From NCBI RefSeq assembly GCF_000702445.1, contig NZ_JNIF01000004.1, forward strand, positions 1 to 64,000: a DNA stretch of 64,000 nucleotides, read 5' to 3'. The number at the start of each line of letters is the position of its first letter. The stretch's first letter is position 1. The stretch is from Bryobacter aggregatus MPL3 (GTDB lineage Bacteria > Acidobacteriota > Terriglobia > Bryobacterales > Bryobacteraceae). Position numbers and translations under genes: made by a program. Of the stretch, positions 1 through 7,853 are shown piece by piece. The notes under the pieces are model-generated. The model saw only the letters and a program-made list of their open reading frames with translations, ran no database searches and was not told where the DNA came from.

Positions 1-47
1 TATGAAGGCCGGGCCCTGGCAGATGCAAGTACTCAAGAGGCCACGGA

Positions 48-485
48 TTGGCAGCAGACGCGATTCGTGAAGAGCTTGCAAAGCAGTTCCCGGACATTGC
101 CGTCATTAACAAGGAGTATTCCTTCTGGAAGAATGTTGATCGCGTCGTTGGGGATACATTACTGCGGCGCGAGGGGCAGGCGAAACCACTTGGGCAGAAA
201 CTTGCTGCTGGCGCTGGCGCAATTGTAGGTGGCGCGAAGGCTGGACCGAAGGGCGCGATTCTTGGCGGCAAAGTTGGCCAACTCTTTGAGGCAACCGTAA
301 GTAGCCCAGGGTGGGCAACAGCCAGCGCAGTCCTGAAAGACAGATTGGCAAAGGCTCTTGGGAGTGGCAGTTCGGCCCAGATTGATTACTACCTTCGTCG
401 GATCGGGAGTGGCGCGCGAGCTACTGCCGTTGCTGGCGCGAAGTCGGATGGAGCCAACTTGAGGACGGAAGGACAAGACAAATGA
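48..485 (+). CDS. Small hypothetical protein of the integrated element (start uncertain)
   Basis: This 145-aa reading frame begins with a TTG and has no good ribosome site. The frame is open from base 6, just after a stop, so the start cannot lie outside the window. The middle is rich in Gly and Ala (about residues 48-80, with repeated GG and GxxxG spacing), like a glycine-zipper or membrane-associated hairpin. I do not recognise a family. Its stop overlaps an ATG at 482 (ATGA), which suggests translational coupling to the degraded gene that follows. It lies within the mobile region that ends at tRNA-Arg. The function is unknown. Confidence 0.4.
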   Translation: MAADAIREELAKQFPDIAVINKEYSFWKNVDRVVGDTLLRREGQAKPLGQKLAAGAGAIVGGAKAGPKGAILGGKVGQLFEATVSSPGWATASAVLKDRLAKALGSGSSAQIDYYLRRIGSGARATAVAGAKSDGANLRTEGQDK

Positions 486-1060
486 GTCGACGATCGATAA
501 TGGCACCGCCAAAAGCGGAGCCGTCTCATCCTGAAGTAGTCCAAGCTGGACGATAACTGTAGACTCAAGAACCGGTGCCAGACGGCGGAAAAGTTGCTCC
601 TCGACATCCCGGAATCATTTGGAATTCGAAATCTGGACGTGGCTCAGTATCTCTATGGACAAACATTCAGTGCGCTTGCAACCGTGGGGCGAAGTGATCC
701 GGCAGACATCGAAGAGCTCGATAAGGTCGCATTGTCGGTTCGACTGTTAGTGGAGATGAAACCCGAAGGCGTGCTGGAGGCGATGCTCTGCATCAAATGA
801 TTGCGACCCATGATGCGGCGATGGCGATGATGCAGGCAGTTCCCCACAGGGATGGCGGGATTCACAGGCAGGAGTCAGGATTGACCAACGGAGCTAAGTT
901 GATGAAGCTCTTCGCGGAGCAAGTCGAGGTCTATCAGAAGTTGAAGGGCCAAGGCACTCAGCAGCGAGTCACCGTCGAGCACGTTCACATCCATGAGGGC
1001 GGTCAGGCAATGGTAGGCAATTTTGAGCAGCCTATCGGGGGCGGGGGAGGGGTGACAAGG
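482..1060 (+). pseudogene. Frameshifted mobile-element hypothetical gene ('GGQAxVGN' family)
   Basis: Three reading frames together spell one protein. An opening piece runs from the ATG at 482. A second piece, readable from about 540 to 800, contains LLLDIPESFG and ends EGVLEAML. A third, in the next frame from about 785, reads HQMIATHDAAMAMMQ and then QRVTVEHVHIHEGGQAMVGN. That order matches a family I know from islands in proteobacteria, in which a 'LEGML..QM.A.H.AAM' block precedes 'QKVTVEHV.V..GGQAIVGN'. The frame changes near 540 and near 785-797, and the natural stop near 1053 is out of frame after a G-rich run. A decayed gene is the simplest reading. Two overlapping short genes is the alternative. 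Confidence 0.5.
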
Positions 1061-1064
1061 AGAA

Positions 1065-1375
1065 ATGAACGAAACACCCTACGAAACCCGGAATGGCTGG
1101 CTCAAGAACGGAAATCGACCCGGTCAGCCAAATCTATCCCCGCGATGCGGCGCGCGGACTCGGGCTGGTCGGTCATGCCGTTCTCCTGCAATGCTCAATG
1201 GCGTTGCCGGATACATGGAGGACTTAGCACGGGCGCGCGGACTGAAGATGGCAAACAGCGGATCCGCCGAGCGGTGACAACGCACGGCCTACGGACGAAA
1301 GAATCGCTTCGGCAGCGGGGAATGGTTCGGCGGCTACTTTCTGAGTGGGCGCACCTACAAAAACTGCTTCAGTGA
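1065..1375 (+). pseudogene. Frameshifted HGGxSTGxRT-motif small protein
   Basis: The frame that starts at the ATG at 1065, just after an AAGGAG, encodes a Pro/Gly-rich start, then RCGARTRAGRSCRSPAMLNG. It then loses similarity. The neighbouring frame continues at exactly that point with CRIHGGLSTGARTEDG and a basic tail to a stop at 1375. The joined product matches the small 'CGA.TR.G..C..PAM.NGRCR.HGG.STGPRT' proteins that travel with mobile DNA. One missing base around 1202 (in NGRCR) explains the shift. The biochemical role of the family is not known to me. A sequencing error would restore the gene. Confidence 0.6.
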
Positions 1376-1399
1376 TGAGTGCTTGCAATGCGGGTCACG

Positions 1400-1648
1400 T
1401 CAGATGTCGAAGCGCCGCTCCAACTCTGCCCAGGAACGCCAGGGTTCACGCCAGTTCTTCTGCTTCGCCAACCAGGCATAGTAGCTCCCTCCGGTATCGG
1501 CGGGTAGATTCATCCACTGGTCGTAGAATGGGCCTTCGGATTTGGCCATTGGTCCAGCCCTTCCGATATCTGGCGCGCTTCCGAATCCATGCCATCCCAG
1601 AACCATTGACGCTACAAGTAGAAAAAGCACGACGAGTTTGCCTAACAC
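1400..1648 (-). CDS. Small membrane-anchored hypothetical protein
   Basis: This 82-aa protein starts with GTG, with GGAG about eight bases upstream. Residues 2-20 (LGKLVVLFLLVASMVLGW) form a hydrophobic helix or signal anchor. The rest is short, polar and rich in Trp and aromatic residues (WMNLP, YYAWL, WREPWRSW). I do not recognise a family. The clear split into a hydrophobic N-terminus and a soluble tail, and the lack of a better frame on the other strand, favour a real gene. It could be an island cargo gene. Confidence 0.42.
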   Translation of the reverse strand: MLGKLVVLFLLVASMVLGWHGFGSAPDIGRAGPMAKSEGPFYDQWMNLPADTGGSYYAWLAKQKNWREPWRSWAELERRFDI

Positions 1649-1711
1649 TGGTGGCTCCAGTCTGATTCAGGCTGTTCTGTCATGGTGCGGTGACCGTACA
1701 GTCGCGTGCTC

Positions 1712-1948
1712 CTAAGAGTTGCCGGTCGCATCGCTCGTTGCCTTCGAGGGCTTCTTTCGGGCGCGGACCTCTCCAGTAGCTTTCTTTTTTGGCGTTGCAG
1801 GACGTTTCGCTTCACGGGCGGCCACGGCGCGTTTCGCGCGCTCGCTTCGCTGCTCTGGGGTCATCGTCTCCAGCGAGCGCTTTCCGCCAATCTTGCCGCC
1901 TCTGGAGCCCATCTCTCGCATCACTGCGGAGATTGTCTTCTCGTCCAT
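1712..1948 (-). CDS. Small basic protein (GGKxGG motif), divergent to the recombinase
   Basis: This 78-aa protein is strongly basic. Its N-terminal half reads MREMGSRGGKIGGKRSLETM followed by a TPEQRSERAKRAVAAREAK helix, and its Lys/Ala-rich tail resembles nucleoid-type DNA-binding tails. Short proteins with 'GSKGGK.GGK.R...MTPEER...A..A' are common in Acidobacteria and their relatives, but I know of no proven function. It is transcribed away from the serine recombinase from a promoter containing one of the two palindromic operators. The start codon lies about six bases after the predicted -10 box, so the message would be leaderless. It could be the regulator of this switch, but that is inference only. 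Confidence 0.62.
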   Translation of the reverse strand: MDEKTISAVMREMGSRGGKIGGKRSLETMTPEQRSERAKRAVAAREAKRPATPKKKATGEVRARKKPSKATSDATGNS

Positions 1949-1954
1949 GACCCC

Positions 1955-1983
1955 AGTCTAAAGCGCTTTTGATTTGAATACAA
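1955..1983 (-). promoter_or_regulatory. Promoter of the small basic protein with operator (site O1)
   Basis: On the minus strand TTGTAT (1983-1978), a 17-bp spacer and TAGACT (1960-1955) form a fair sigma70-like promoter. The -10 box ends six bases before the ATG at 1948, so transcription should begin at or next to the start codon. The imperfect 16-bp palindrome TCTAAAGCGCTTTTGA occupies 1957-1972, covering most of the spacer and part of the -10 box. It has one mismatch from perfect symmetry. A protein bound there would block RNA polymerase. Confidence 0.5.
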
Positions 1984-1992
1984 TTTTTGCCA

Positions 1993-2020
1993 TTGACATC
2001 TAAAGCGCTTTAGATAGAAT
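1993..2020 (+). promoter_or_regulatory. Promoter of the serine recombinase with operator in the spacer (site O2)
   Basis: TTGACA at 1993-1998 and TAGAAT at 2015-2020 are separated by exactly 16 bp. Those 16 bp are the perfect palindrome TCTAAAGCGCTTTAGA (1999-2014). The -10 box ends six bases before the recombinase ATG at 2027 and no Shine-Dalgarno is present, so a leaderless message is predicted. The centres of O1 and O2 are 42 bp apart, four helical turns, which would allow cooperative binding or a small loop. Confidence 0.6.
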
Positions 2021-2026
2021 CTAAGC

Positions 2027-2692
2027 ATGAAAGTGATCGGCTATATCCGGGTGAGTACAGACAAGCAGGCTGACAAGGGCGTGTCGCTAGAGGCACAAGA
2101 AGCCAAGATCCGCGCAATGGCTGCCGTGCAGGATTTGGAAGTCTCAGAGATCATCGTCGACGGCGGTGAATCGGCTAAGAGTCTCAGCCGTCCAGGGATG
2201 GACCGATTGCTTTCAATCGTGGATCGCGGAGAGGTTGATTGCGTGATCATTGCAAAGCTCGATCGGCTAACGCGTTCCGTAAAGGATCTGGCCACGCTTC
2301 TCGAACGTTTTCAAAAGCGAAACGTCGGGCTTGTAAGCGTATCCGAGAGCCTGGATACGAAGAGCGCGGCTGGTCGACTCGTGCTCAACATCATGGTTTC
2401 TGTCAGCCAGTGGGAACGGGAAGTGATTGGAGAGCGAACCCGTGATGCGATGCGTCACAAGAAGTTGAAAGGCGAGAGAATTGGCGCGATTCCGTTTGGC
2501 TCGCGCCTGGCGGCAGATGGCAAACACCTCGAAGAGGATGAACGCGAGCAGGCAATGCTCCAGCGGATCAGGAACCTGAAGGCCGCAGGGCTATCACTTC
2601 GCGCGATCGCCGCTGAGCTTAACTCGCAAGGATTCCGCACTCGCAAGGGTACGGCCTGGCAGCATACCTTCGTTGCGGCGATGGCCGCCTGA
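2027..2692 (+). CDS. Serine recombinase / resolvase family protein
   Basis: This 221-aa protein is a site-specific recombinase of the resolvase-invertase family. The N-terminal catalytic domain (residues 1-145) begins MKVIGYIRVSTDKQ with the nucleophile at Ser10. It continues with VIIAKLDRLTRSVKDL around residues 72-87 and the GRLVLNIMVSVSQWEREVIGERT helix. A recombinase-type winged region follows (GIPFG-like IGAIPFG, then LSLRAIAAELNSQGFRTRKGTAW). It is close to the usual size of a short resolvase and much smaller than large phage serine integrases. It is expressed from the operator-containing divergent promoter. A role in resolution or inversion within the element is likely. No recombination site was identified. 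Confidence 0.92.
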   Translation: MKVIGYIRVSTDKQADKGVSLEAQEAKIRAMAAVQDLEVSEIIVDGGESAKSLSRPGMDRLLSIVDRGEVDCVIIAKLDRLTRSVKDLATLLERFQKRNVGLVSVSESLDTKSAAGRLVLNIMVSVSQWEREVIGERTRDAMRHKKLKGERIGAIPFGSRLAADGKHLEEDEREQAMLQRIRNLKAAGLSLRAIAAELNSQGFRTRKGTAWQHTFVAAMAA

Positions 2693-2817
2693 TGCGTGCC
2701 TTCAACTGAACGACGAAATGCACCCTACTCAAGTTTTCAGTCCTGCCGGGAGTGCATTGCCTACACCGGCAAATATTCACATCCAAATTAAAGACCAACA
2801 AATCCAGAGAGAGACTA

Positions 2818-3909
2818 ATGAGCCAACAGCAAAAGGGCGGACTTTTCCTTCATTTCAATCCCGAGTGTGAAGACTGGGCGACTAACCACCTATCCAAACG
2901 GGAGGCCGATTTCCTCATGGCTGCCTACCAAACCTATGGCCTATGCAAGGAGGACCGCGCAACAGACCGGCATGAGAACCTTATCGTCTCCCTTGTCGAA
3001 GCCTTTCAATCGGGCGAATTGAACGCAACATTTATCAGAAGGAACTTTGCCGAGTTCTGCCAGCTTGAGAAGATCGCGGTCGAACACGAATCAGAGACCC
3101 ATCAGCCAGCACGCGAGAGTGCAGGGCGAGGCGGCGTACTGTGGGAAGTCGGGGGAAGACGGTGGGACCTGAACGACAAGGTATTGCAGCTTTGCTTCGC
3201 CTCAAATTGGGCTTATCTTAGATGCACCAACGAAGCGAGTGCTGAGGAACACTTCATCCTCGATATGCTGACTACTTTTGAAGCACGACGGCTTGACCCG
3301 AACATGGTCGCCTCGCTCTACGGTCAGTACGTCAATCGGTGCAACCTGAGAGATGAAACACAAGATCCAATCCCTCTCTTCCTAGTTCCGGAGGATTCTC
3401 AGCGCGCCACCGGTGCGCTATCCAGCAGTGATATCTCAAATCTCTTTGCCGCGACGGTCGGCTCCGGGGCTGGACAGTTGAAAGAAAGCTCTGGACGCTG
3501 TGAGCAATTGAGTACTGCTGAACTTGTAGTTCTCAGAAATGTGCTTGATACATTGCGTACCGAGGGTTCAGCGGAGTTGAGTGACGAGGGTGACAAGAGC
3601 GACTGGGGATTCTTGATTTCGCGCAGCGGAATTGTTCAGTTGGCGAGTGCTGAGGTCATGGGACATCTGCGCGCTGCATTAGATGCGGTATGCTCCGACC
3701 GCGGATGCTTAACGCCGATGGAGGAGCTCATCAGTAACCTGCTTTCCTTTTATTCTGATGGTCGGCTTGATACAAGGCGCATTGAATGGGCATTCAAGGA
3801 GTACCGTTCTAATGCGAGGCTACAACAGGAAACCCTCCAAACACTCGCGAAGACCTGCCCCCAAATCTTGCGTCAGGCGCTTGCCGAGGTCGATGCGGTG
3901 ACCGTTTGA
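2818..3909 (+). CDS. Unknown 363-aa protein coupled to the integrase
   Basis: I chose the ATG at 2818 because AGAGAGAG lies just upstream and the longer GTG start at 2752 adds an unlikely leader. No family is recognised. The protein is soluble and mostly helical, with no signal or membrane segment. It has an acidic, Ser-rich middle (about 190-270) and a helical C-terminal part (SAEVMGHLRAALDAVCSDRG, ISNLLSFYSDGRLDTRRIEWAFKEY). The stop codon shares one base with the integrase ATG (TGATG), so the two are probably made together. A recombination accessory factor is one possibility and element cargo is another. Confidence 0.7.
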   Translation: MSQQQKGGLFLHFNPECEDWATNHLSKREADFLMAAYQTYGLCKEDRATDRHENLIVSLVEAFQSGELNATFIRRNFAEFCQLEKIAVEHESETHQPARESAGRGGVLWEVGGRRWDLNDKVLQLCFASNWAYLRCTNEASAEEHFILDMLTTFEARRLDPNMVASLYGQYVNRCNLRDETQDPIPLFLVPEDSQRATGALSSSDISNLFAATVGSGAGQLKESSGRCEQLSTAELVVLRNVLDTLRTEGSAELSDEGDKSDWGFLISRSGIVQLASAEVMGHLRAALDAVCSDRGCLTPMEELISNLLSFYSDGRLDTRRIEWAFKEYRSNARLQQETLQTLAKTCPQILRQALAEVDAVTV

Positions 3910-5093
3910 TGAGTGTCTATAAGCGAGGCAACACCCAGTGGTACCGCTTCGTTTGGGAGGGCCGGGAAATCCGGCTCTCCACGAAGCAGGGGAATAAGCG
4001 CATTGCGGAGCAGATGGAGGCTGCGCACCGTACGAGTCTTGCAAAGGGTGAAGTCGGTCTCCGTACCGCCAAAAAATCGCCCGTTCTGCGTGAGTTCGCA
4101 GAAGGCGAGTTCCTCGCCCATATCCGTTCCCACTTTGGGGAGAAGCCTGCCACGATCCAATACTACGAAGCTGGCGTGAAGATGCTGATAGGCTTCAAGC
4201 CGCTTGCAGGACTTCGCTTAGACGAGGTCAGCGCTGAAACCGTGAACAAGTTTGTGCAGCACCTTAAGGGCTTGAATTTTGAGGTGTCGACAATGAACCG
4301 AAAGCTGCAGGTGCTCCGACGTGTGTTCAAGCTTGCACGAGAGTGGGAACGCTCTGCTCGGGCTCTTCCGATCGTGAGGATGCTGCCTGGTGAGAAGCGC
4401 CGGGAACGCGTTCTCTCTTTGGAAGAGGAACAGTCCTACCTGAAAGCGGCCGCAGATCTTGGCGACGGCATGATTTCCGCGCACGAAAGAGCTTGCAAAG
4501 GAATTCGCGCGACGCAGAGAGGGCTGGAGCCGATCAAGCCGCGAGATCCATACCTACTCCATCACTTGGCTGTCGTTCTCGCAGATTGCGCACTGAGGCC
4601 TGAGGAAGCGTATCGATTGAGATGGTCGGAATACCGCGATGGCTCCCTATATGTTGCTCATGGAAAGACTGCAAATGCACGTCGCGTCATTCCTGTGACG
4701 GAGCGAGTGAAAGCAGTACTCGACATGCGCACTCGTTCAGAGACTAGTGAATGGGTGTTTGCCGCGCCGACGAAATCCGGCCACGTCGAACAGTCAACCG
4801 TAAAGAAGCAACACGCCAAGGCTTGCAAGGCCGCGAAGGTCGTTCCGTTTGTCTTGTACACCTTCCGGCACACCCGACTTACGAGGTGGGCTGAAGTGAT
4901 GGACCCCTACACGCTGGCGCACTTGGCGGGGCATTCAGACTTCAGTACAACGCGGCGCTATGTGCATCCGAGGGAAGAAACGGTACGGGAAGCGATGAGA
5001 AAGGCCGAAGAGGTGCAGACTAGGCACAAATCCGGGCACAGTGCCAAGTCGGAGGAGTTTGGGGCTGAGAGGGATGGGGAGCTAATCAACTGA
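3909..5093 (+). CDS. Tyrosine recombinase / phage-type integrase
   Basis: This 394-aa integrase catalyses strand exchange between the element and the chromosome. The N-terminus (MSVYKRGNTQWYRFVWEGREIRLSTKQ) is an arm-type DNA-binding domain. A SAM-like core-binding domain spans about 65-160. The catalytic domain shows Arg in CALRPEEAYRLRW (about residue 228), HTR in YTFRHTRLTRW, His in LAGHSDFSTT and the nucleophile Tyr in RRYVHP (about 350). All expected catalytic residues are present, so it looks active. The start ATG overlaps the previous stop. The gene ends 17 bases from the CCA end of tRNA-Arg, the usual position for an integrase at its attachment site. Confidence 0.95.
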   Translation: MSVYKRGNTQWYRFVWEGREIRLSTKQGNKRIAEQMEAAHRTSLAKGEVGLRTAKKSPVLREFAEGEFLAHIRSHFGEKPATIQYYEAGVKMLIGFKPLAGLRLDEVSAETVNKFVQHLKGLNFEVSTMNRKLQVLRRVFKLAREWERSARALPIVRMLPGEKRRERVLSLEEEQSYLKAAADLGDGMISAHERACKGIRATQRGLEPIKPRDPYLLHHLAVVLADCALRPEEAYRLRWSEYRDGSLYVAHGKTANARRVIPVTERVKAVLDMRTRSETSEWVFAAPTKSGHVEQSTVKKQHAKACKAAKVVPFVLYTFRHTRLTRWAEVMDPYTLAHLAGHSDFSTTRRYVHPREETVREAMRKAEEVQTRHKSGHSAKSEEFGAERDGELIN

Positions 5094-5109
5094 AGGGGAA
5101 GGGGTTGAA

Positions 5110-5186
5110 TGGTGCACCCGGAGAGATTCGAACTCCCGACCCTTTGGTTCGAAGCCAAATGCTCTATCCAACTGAGCTACAGGTGC
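5110..5186 (-). tRNA. tRNA-Arg(TCG), probable attachment site
   Basis: On the minus strand a 74-base cloverleaf runs from 5186 to 5113, followed by an encoded CCA (5112-5110). The acceptor arms GCACCTG and CGGGTGC pair with one G-T wobble. The D-arm reads AGCTCAGTTGGATAGAGC. The anticodon loop CTTCGAA (5154-5148) gives anticodon TCG. The T-arm contains GTTCGAATC. The gene is intact, and its 3' end faces the integrase, as expected when an element has inserted and rebuilt the tRNA end. Confidence 0.95.
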
Positions 5187-5348
5187 ACGTAGATTTAATA
5201 TAGCGAAGTGTTTGGACTTCGGCCAGCGAATCTCCATTGCGTTCGATTTCGCTGTTGCGATCCCAGAAACGGACAACACTTTTGATTGCCTCTCTCCTCC
5301 TTTCAGTGACTTAGCTTGGTGACGAAGGTGCATGTGCAAGCAACCACA

Positions 5349-7790
5349 ATGTTTGCCCAAGAATTTCGCCATTCTCTCCGAGCACTCCAGCGTAGTTTTG
5401 GGTTTGCTTTGACTGCCGTACTGACCCTTGCCATTGGTATTGGGACCAGTACGGCCATGTTCATGATCGTTGATTCCGTACTCCTGCAGCCGCTGCGCTA
5501 TCGGGATAGCGGACGGTTGGTCGCAGTCTGGGAACAGGTTCAGACACTAGCCTTGGGTCCCATTGGTCCGAATCCGCGCCATGTGGATTTCTGGACGAAG
5601 CGTTCGAAAACGATCGAATCCTTTGCCTTGGTGCAGCAGGCTTCCATCGGTCTCTCCATTCCCGGAGCGGATCATCCGCAGTTGGTCGGCGTGGTGAGTG
5701 CTTCTGCCGAACTCTTCAATACCCTGCAGGTGAAGCCCCTGCTCGGACATGGCTTTCTGCCCGAGCAGGGATTGGAGGCCCGGGATTCTGTGGCGGTGTT
5801 GAGCTACTCTCTTTGGCAGAACTCTTTTGGTGGTGATCCTCAGATCATCGGGAAGACCGTCAGGCTTGGCGAGGTTTCGAGGCAGGTGGTGGGCGTGCTT
5901 CCCCCTCAGTTTCACTTCCCAAACCGGAATGCACTCCGCGCCTTCCAATCGAAGCAAACAGCCAGCCACGTGCCGGAGCCGTCCATTTTCGTCCCCGTTG
6001 CTTTTGATTGGAAGGGATTCAGCTGGAACGGCGAATATGGGAACTGGGTGGCGCTGGCCCGGCTGCGGACGGGAGTCCGGATGCAGACCGCACAATCGGA
6101 ACTGGATGCGATCGAGGCACAGTTGGTTGCCTCGATCCCGACGAACGAGAGGGATAGCCGCCCGGGGGCCCTACGGGCTTTCCTGCAACCTTTACAGCAT
6201 GCCGTCGTTGGCGAGGTGAGTATGGGACTGTGGTTGTTGCTAGCTGCTGTTCTTGGTTTGTTGGGAATTGGCTGCGTGAATCTGGCCAACGCGCAGATGG
6301 CAAGAAGTTTGACACGATCGCGCGAAGCCAGTGTCCGCGCTGCACTTGGAGCGACTCGCTGGAGCTTGGTGAGAAGTGTCTTGCTCGAGAATCTGATCCT
6401 GGCGAGTGCGGGAGGACTTCTCGGAGTTTGGTTCGCACAGGAAGCTTTGGCGTTGTTGCGCTTGTCCTCGCCTGTCGATCTACCTCGTCTCGCAGAGGTT
6501 TCACTGAATGGCACGGTGCTCCTGGTGTCGGCGGGTTTGATGATGGGCGCTGCTGTCTTGTTCAGCGTCCTGCCTGCGTTGCGAGTCTTGCGTGGAGATC
6601 TCCAAGTGAGTGCTCGAGCTACGGGGAGCCGGCAGACTGCAGGTCTTCATCGGTGGTTGATTGGCGCCCAGGTTTTCGGTTGCACGGTGTTGCTCCTAGT
6701 GACGGGATTCTTTACGAAAAGCTTGATGCAGGTGATGACGCAGGAAAAGGGGTTTGAAACTGAGCAAGTGGCCGTTGCGCAGATCAATATTTCGGCCCAG
6801 ACTTATGGGAGCCCGAAGAGCCGTGTTGCGCTGATCGATTCGATTGTGGCGAATCTCCGCGAGGTTCCTGGAGTTCAGGTGGCCAGCTTTGTTTCGGCAA
6901 TGCCGCTCGAGGGGGAGTCCTGGATTGAATCGGTGCGCCGTGACGATCGACCGACGGTGCAGCAACCGCTGATGAATTTGCGCTGGGTGGGGCCGGGCTA
7001 TTTTGAGACCATGCGTCACAAGCTGGTCGCCGGACGCTTCTTCGAGGAGCGGGATCGGGACGCGCACAGTGTGATCCTGTCGGAAGCGCAGGCGCGTTCG
7101 CTGTGGCCAGACTCGAGCCCGATCGGCGGGCTGCTGACAACGCAGGGACGGCAGTTCACTGTAATCGGTGTGGTGGCGGATTCGCGGATCTCTTCCTTGA
7201 AGGCTCCGCCCACTAGAACCGCTTATCTCCACTATCGGGACCGCAGTGGGGCGACTTTATACTTTGTCGCGAGAGGAGTCCAGCAGCCGAGTGCACTGGT
7301 TCCAGAAATGCGTGCGGCCATCTGGCGTCACTCGCCTGATTTAACGATTGTCCGGTCGATGACCTTGGAGGAGCAAGTGCGGGAGTCGCTTGCGACCGAG
7401 CGCTTTCAGACCTTTGTTCTGATGAGTTTTGGTGGCTGTGCGCTGCTGCTGGCGATGTTGGGGATTTATGGAATTTTGAGTTACTCGGTGGCGTCGCATC
7501 GGCAGGAGATTGGGATTCGGATGGCGCTCGGTGCGGATCGCCGTCAGATTTATCGGGATACGCTGGGCGAGGTGTTCACGCCGGTCTTCGTTGGACTGGG
7601 GTGCGGGCTGATTGCCAGCCTGGGTCTGGTGATGAGTTTGAAGCGCCTGATCTATGGCGTGAAGCCCTTCGATCCTGCGCTTCTGCTGGCGGTGAGTGCT
7701 CTGTTCCTAGTTGCTGCTGGAGTTGCCGGATACTTGCCGGCGAGACGGGCGGCGTCTGTCGATCCGATGGAGGCGCTGCGGATGGAGTAG
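5349..7790 (+). CDS. MacB/FtsX-like permease of the acidobacterial ADOP type
   Basis: This 813-aa inner-membrane protein has the ABC-permease FtsX/MacB fold twice and no ATPase gene beside it, as in the 'acidobacterial duplicated orphan permease' group. The first unit has a helix at FGFALTAVLTLAIGIGTSTAMFMIVDSVLLQPL (about 17-50), a periplasmic domain (to about 285) and three helices (to about 435). The second repeats the plan with a TM at LIGAQVFGCTVLLLV, another periplasmic domain and the closing helices with GCALLLAMLGIYGILSYSV, ending in LPARRAASVDPMEALR. I prefer the ATG at 5349 over the earlier TTG. The exported substrate is unknown. A bidirectional terminator follows. Confidence 0.9.
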   Translation: MFAQEFRHSLRALQRSFGFALTAVLTLAIGIGTSTAMFMIVDSVLLQPLRYRDSGRLVAVWEQVQTLALGPIGPNPRHVDFWTKRSKTIESFALVQQASIGLSIPGADHPQLVGVVSASAELFNTLQVKPLLGHGFLPEQGLEARDSVAVLSYSLWQNSFGGDPQIIGKTVRLGEVSRQVVGVLPPQFHFPNRNALRAFQSKQTASHVPEPSIFVPVAFDWKGFSWNGEYGNWVALARLRTGVRMQTAQSELDAIEAQLVASIPTNERDSRPGALRAFLQPLQHAVVGEVSMGLWLLLAAVLGLLGIGCVNLANAQMARSLTRSREASVRAALGATRWSLVRSVLLENLILASAGGLLGVWFAQEALALLRLSSPVDLPRLAEVSLNGTVLLVSAGLMMGAAVLFSVLPALRVLRGDLQVSARATGSRQTAGLHRWLIGAQVFGCTVLLLVTGFFTKSLMQVMTQEKGFETEQVAVAQINISAQTYGSPKSRVALIDSIVANLREVPGVQVASFVSAMPLEGESWIESVRRDDRPTVQQPLMNLRWVGPGYFETMRHKLVAGRFFEERDRDAHSVILSEAQARSLWPDSSPIGGLLTTQGRQFTVIGVVADSRISSLKAPPTRTAYLHYRDRSGATLYFVARGVQQPSALVPEMRAAIWRHSPDLTIVRSMTLEEQVRESLATERFQTFVLMSFGGCALLLAMLGIYGILSYSVASHRQEIGIRMALGADRRQIYRDTLGEVFTPVFVGLGCGLIASLGLVMSLKRLIYGVKPFDPALLLAVSALFLVAAGVAGYLPARRAASVDPMEALRME

Positions 7791-7798
7791 GGAAAAGC

Positions 7799-7836
7799 AA
7801 AAGGCCCACCACTCAGCGTGGCGGGCCTTCGTTTTC
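7799..7836. terminator. Bidirectional terminator between ADOP permease and pnp
   Basis: The arms AAGGCCCACCAC and GTGGCGGGCCTT (7801-7828) form a stem of about 11 bp with one mismatch or bulge. It is followed by CGTTTT on the plus strand and by TTTTGCTTTT on the minus strand. It sits between two convergent genes and could stop transcription from both sides. Confidence 0.75.
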
Positions 7837-7853
7837 CAATTTGCGGAAGGTGC

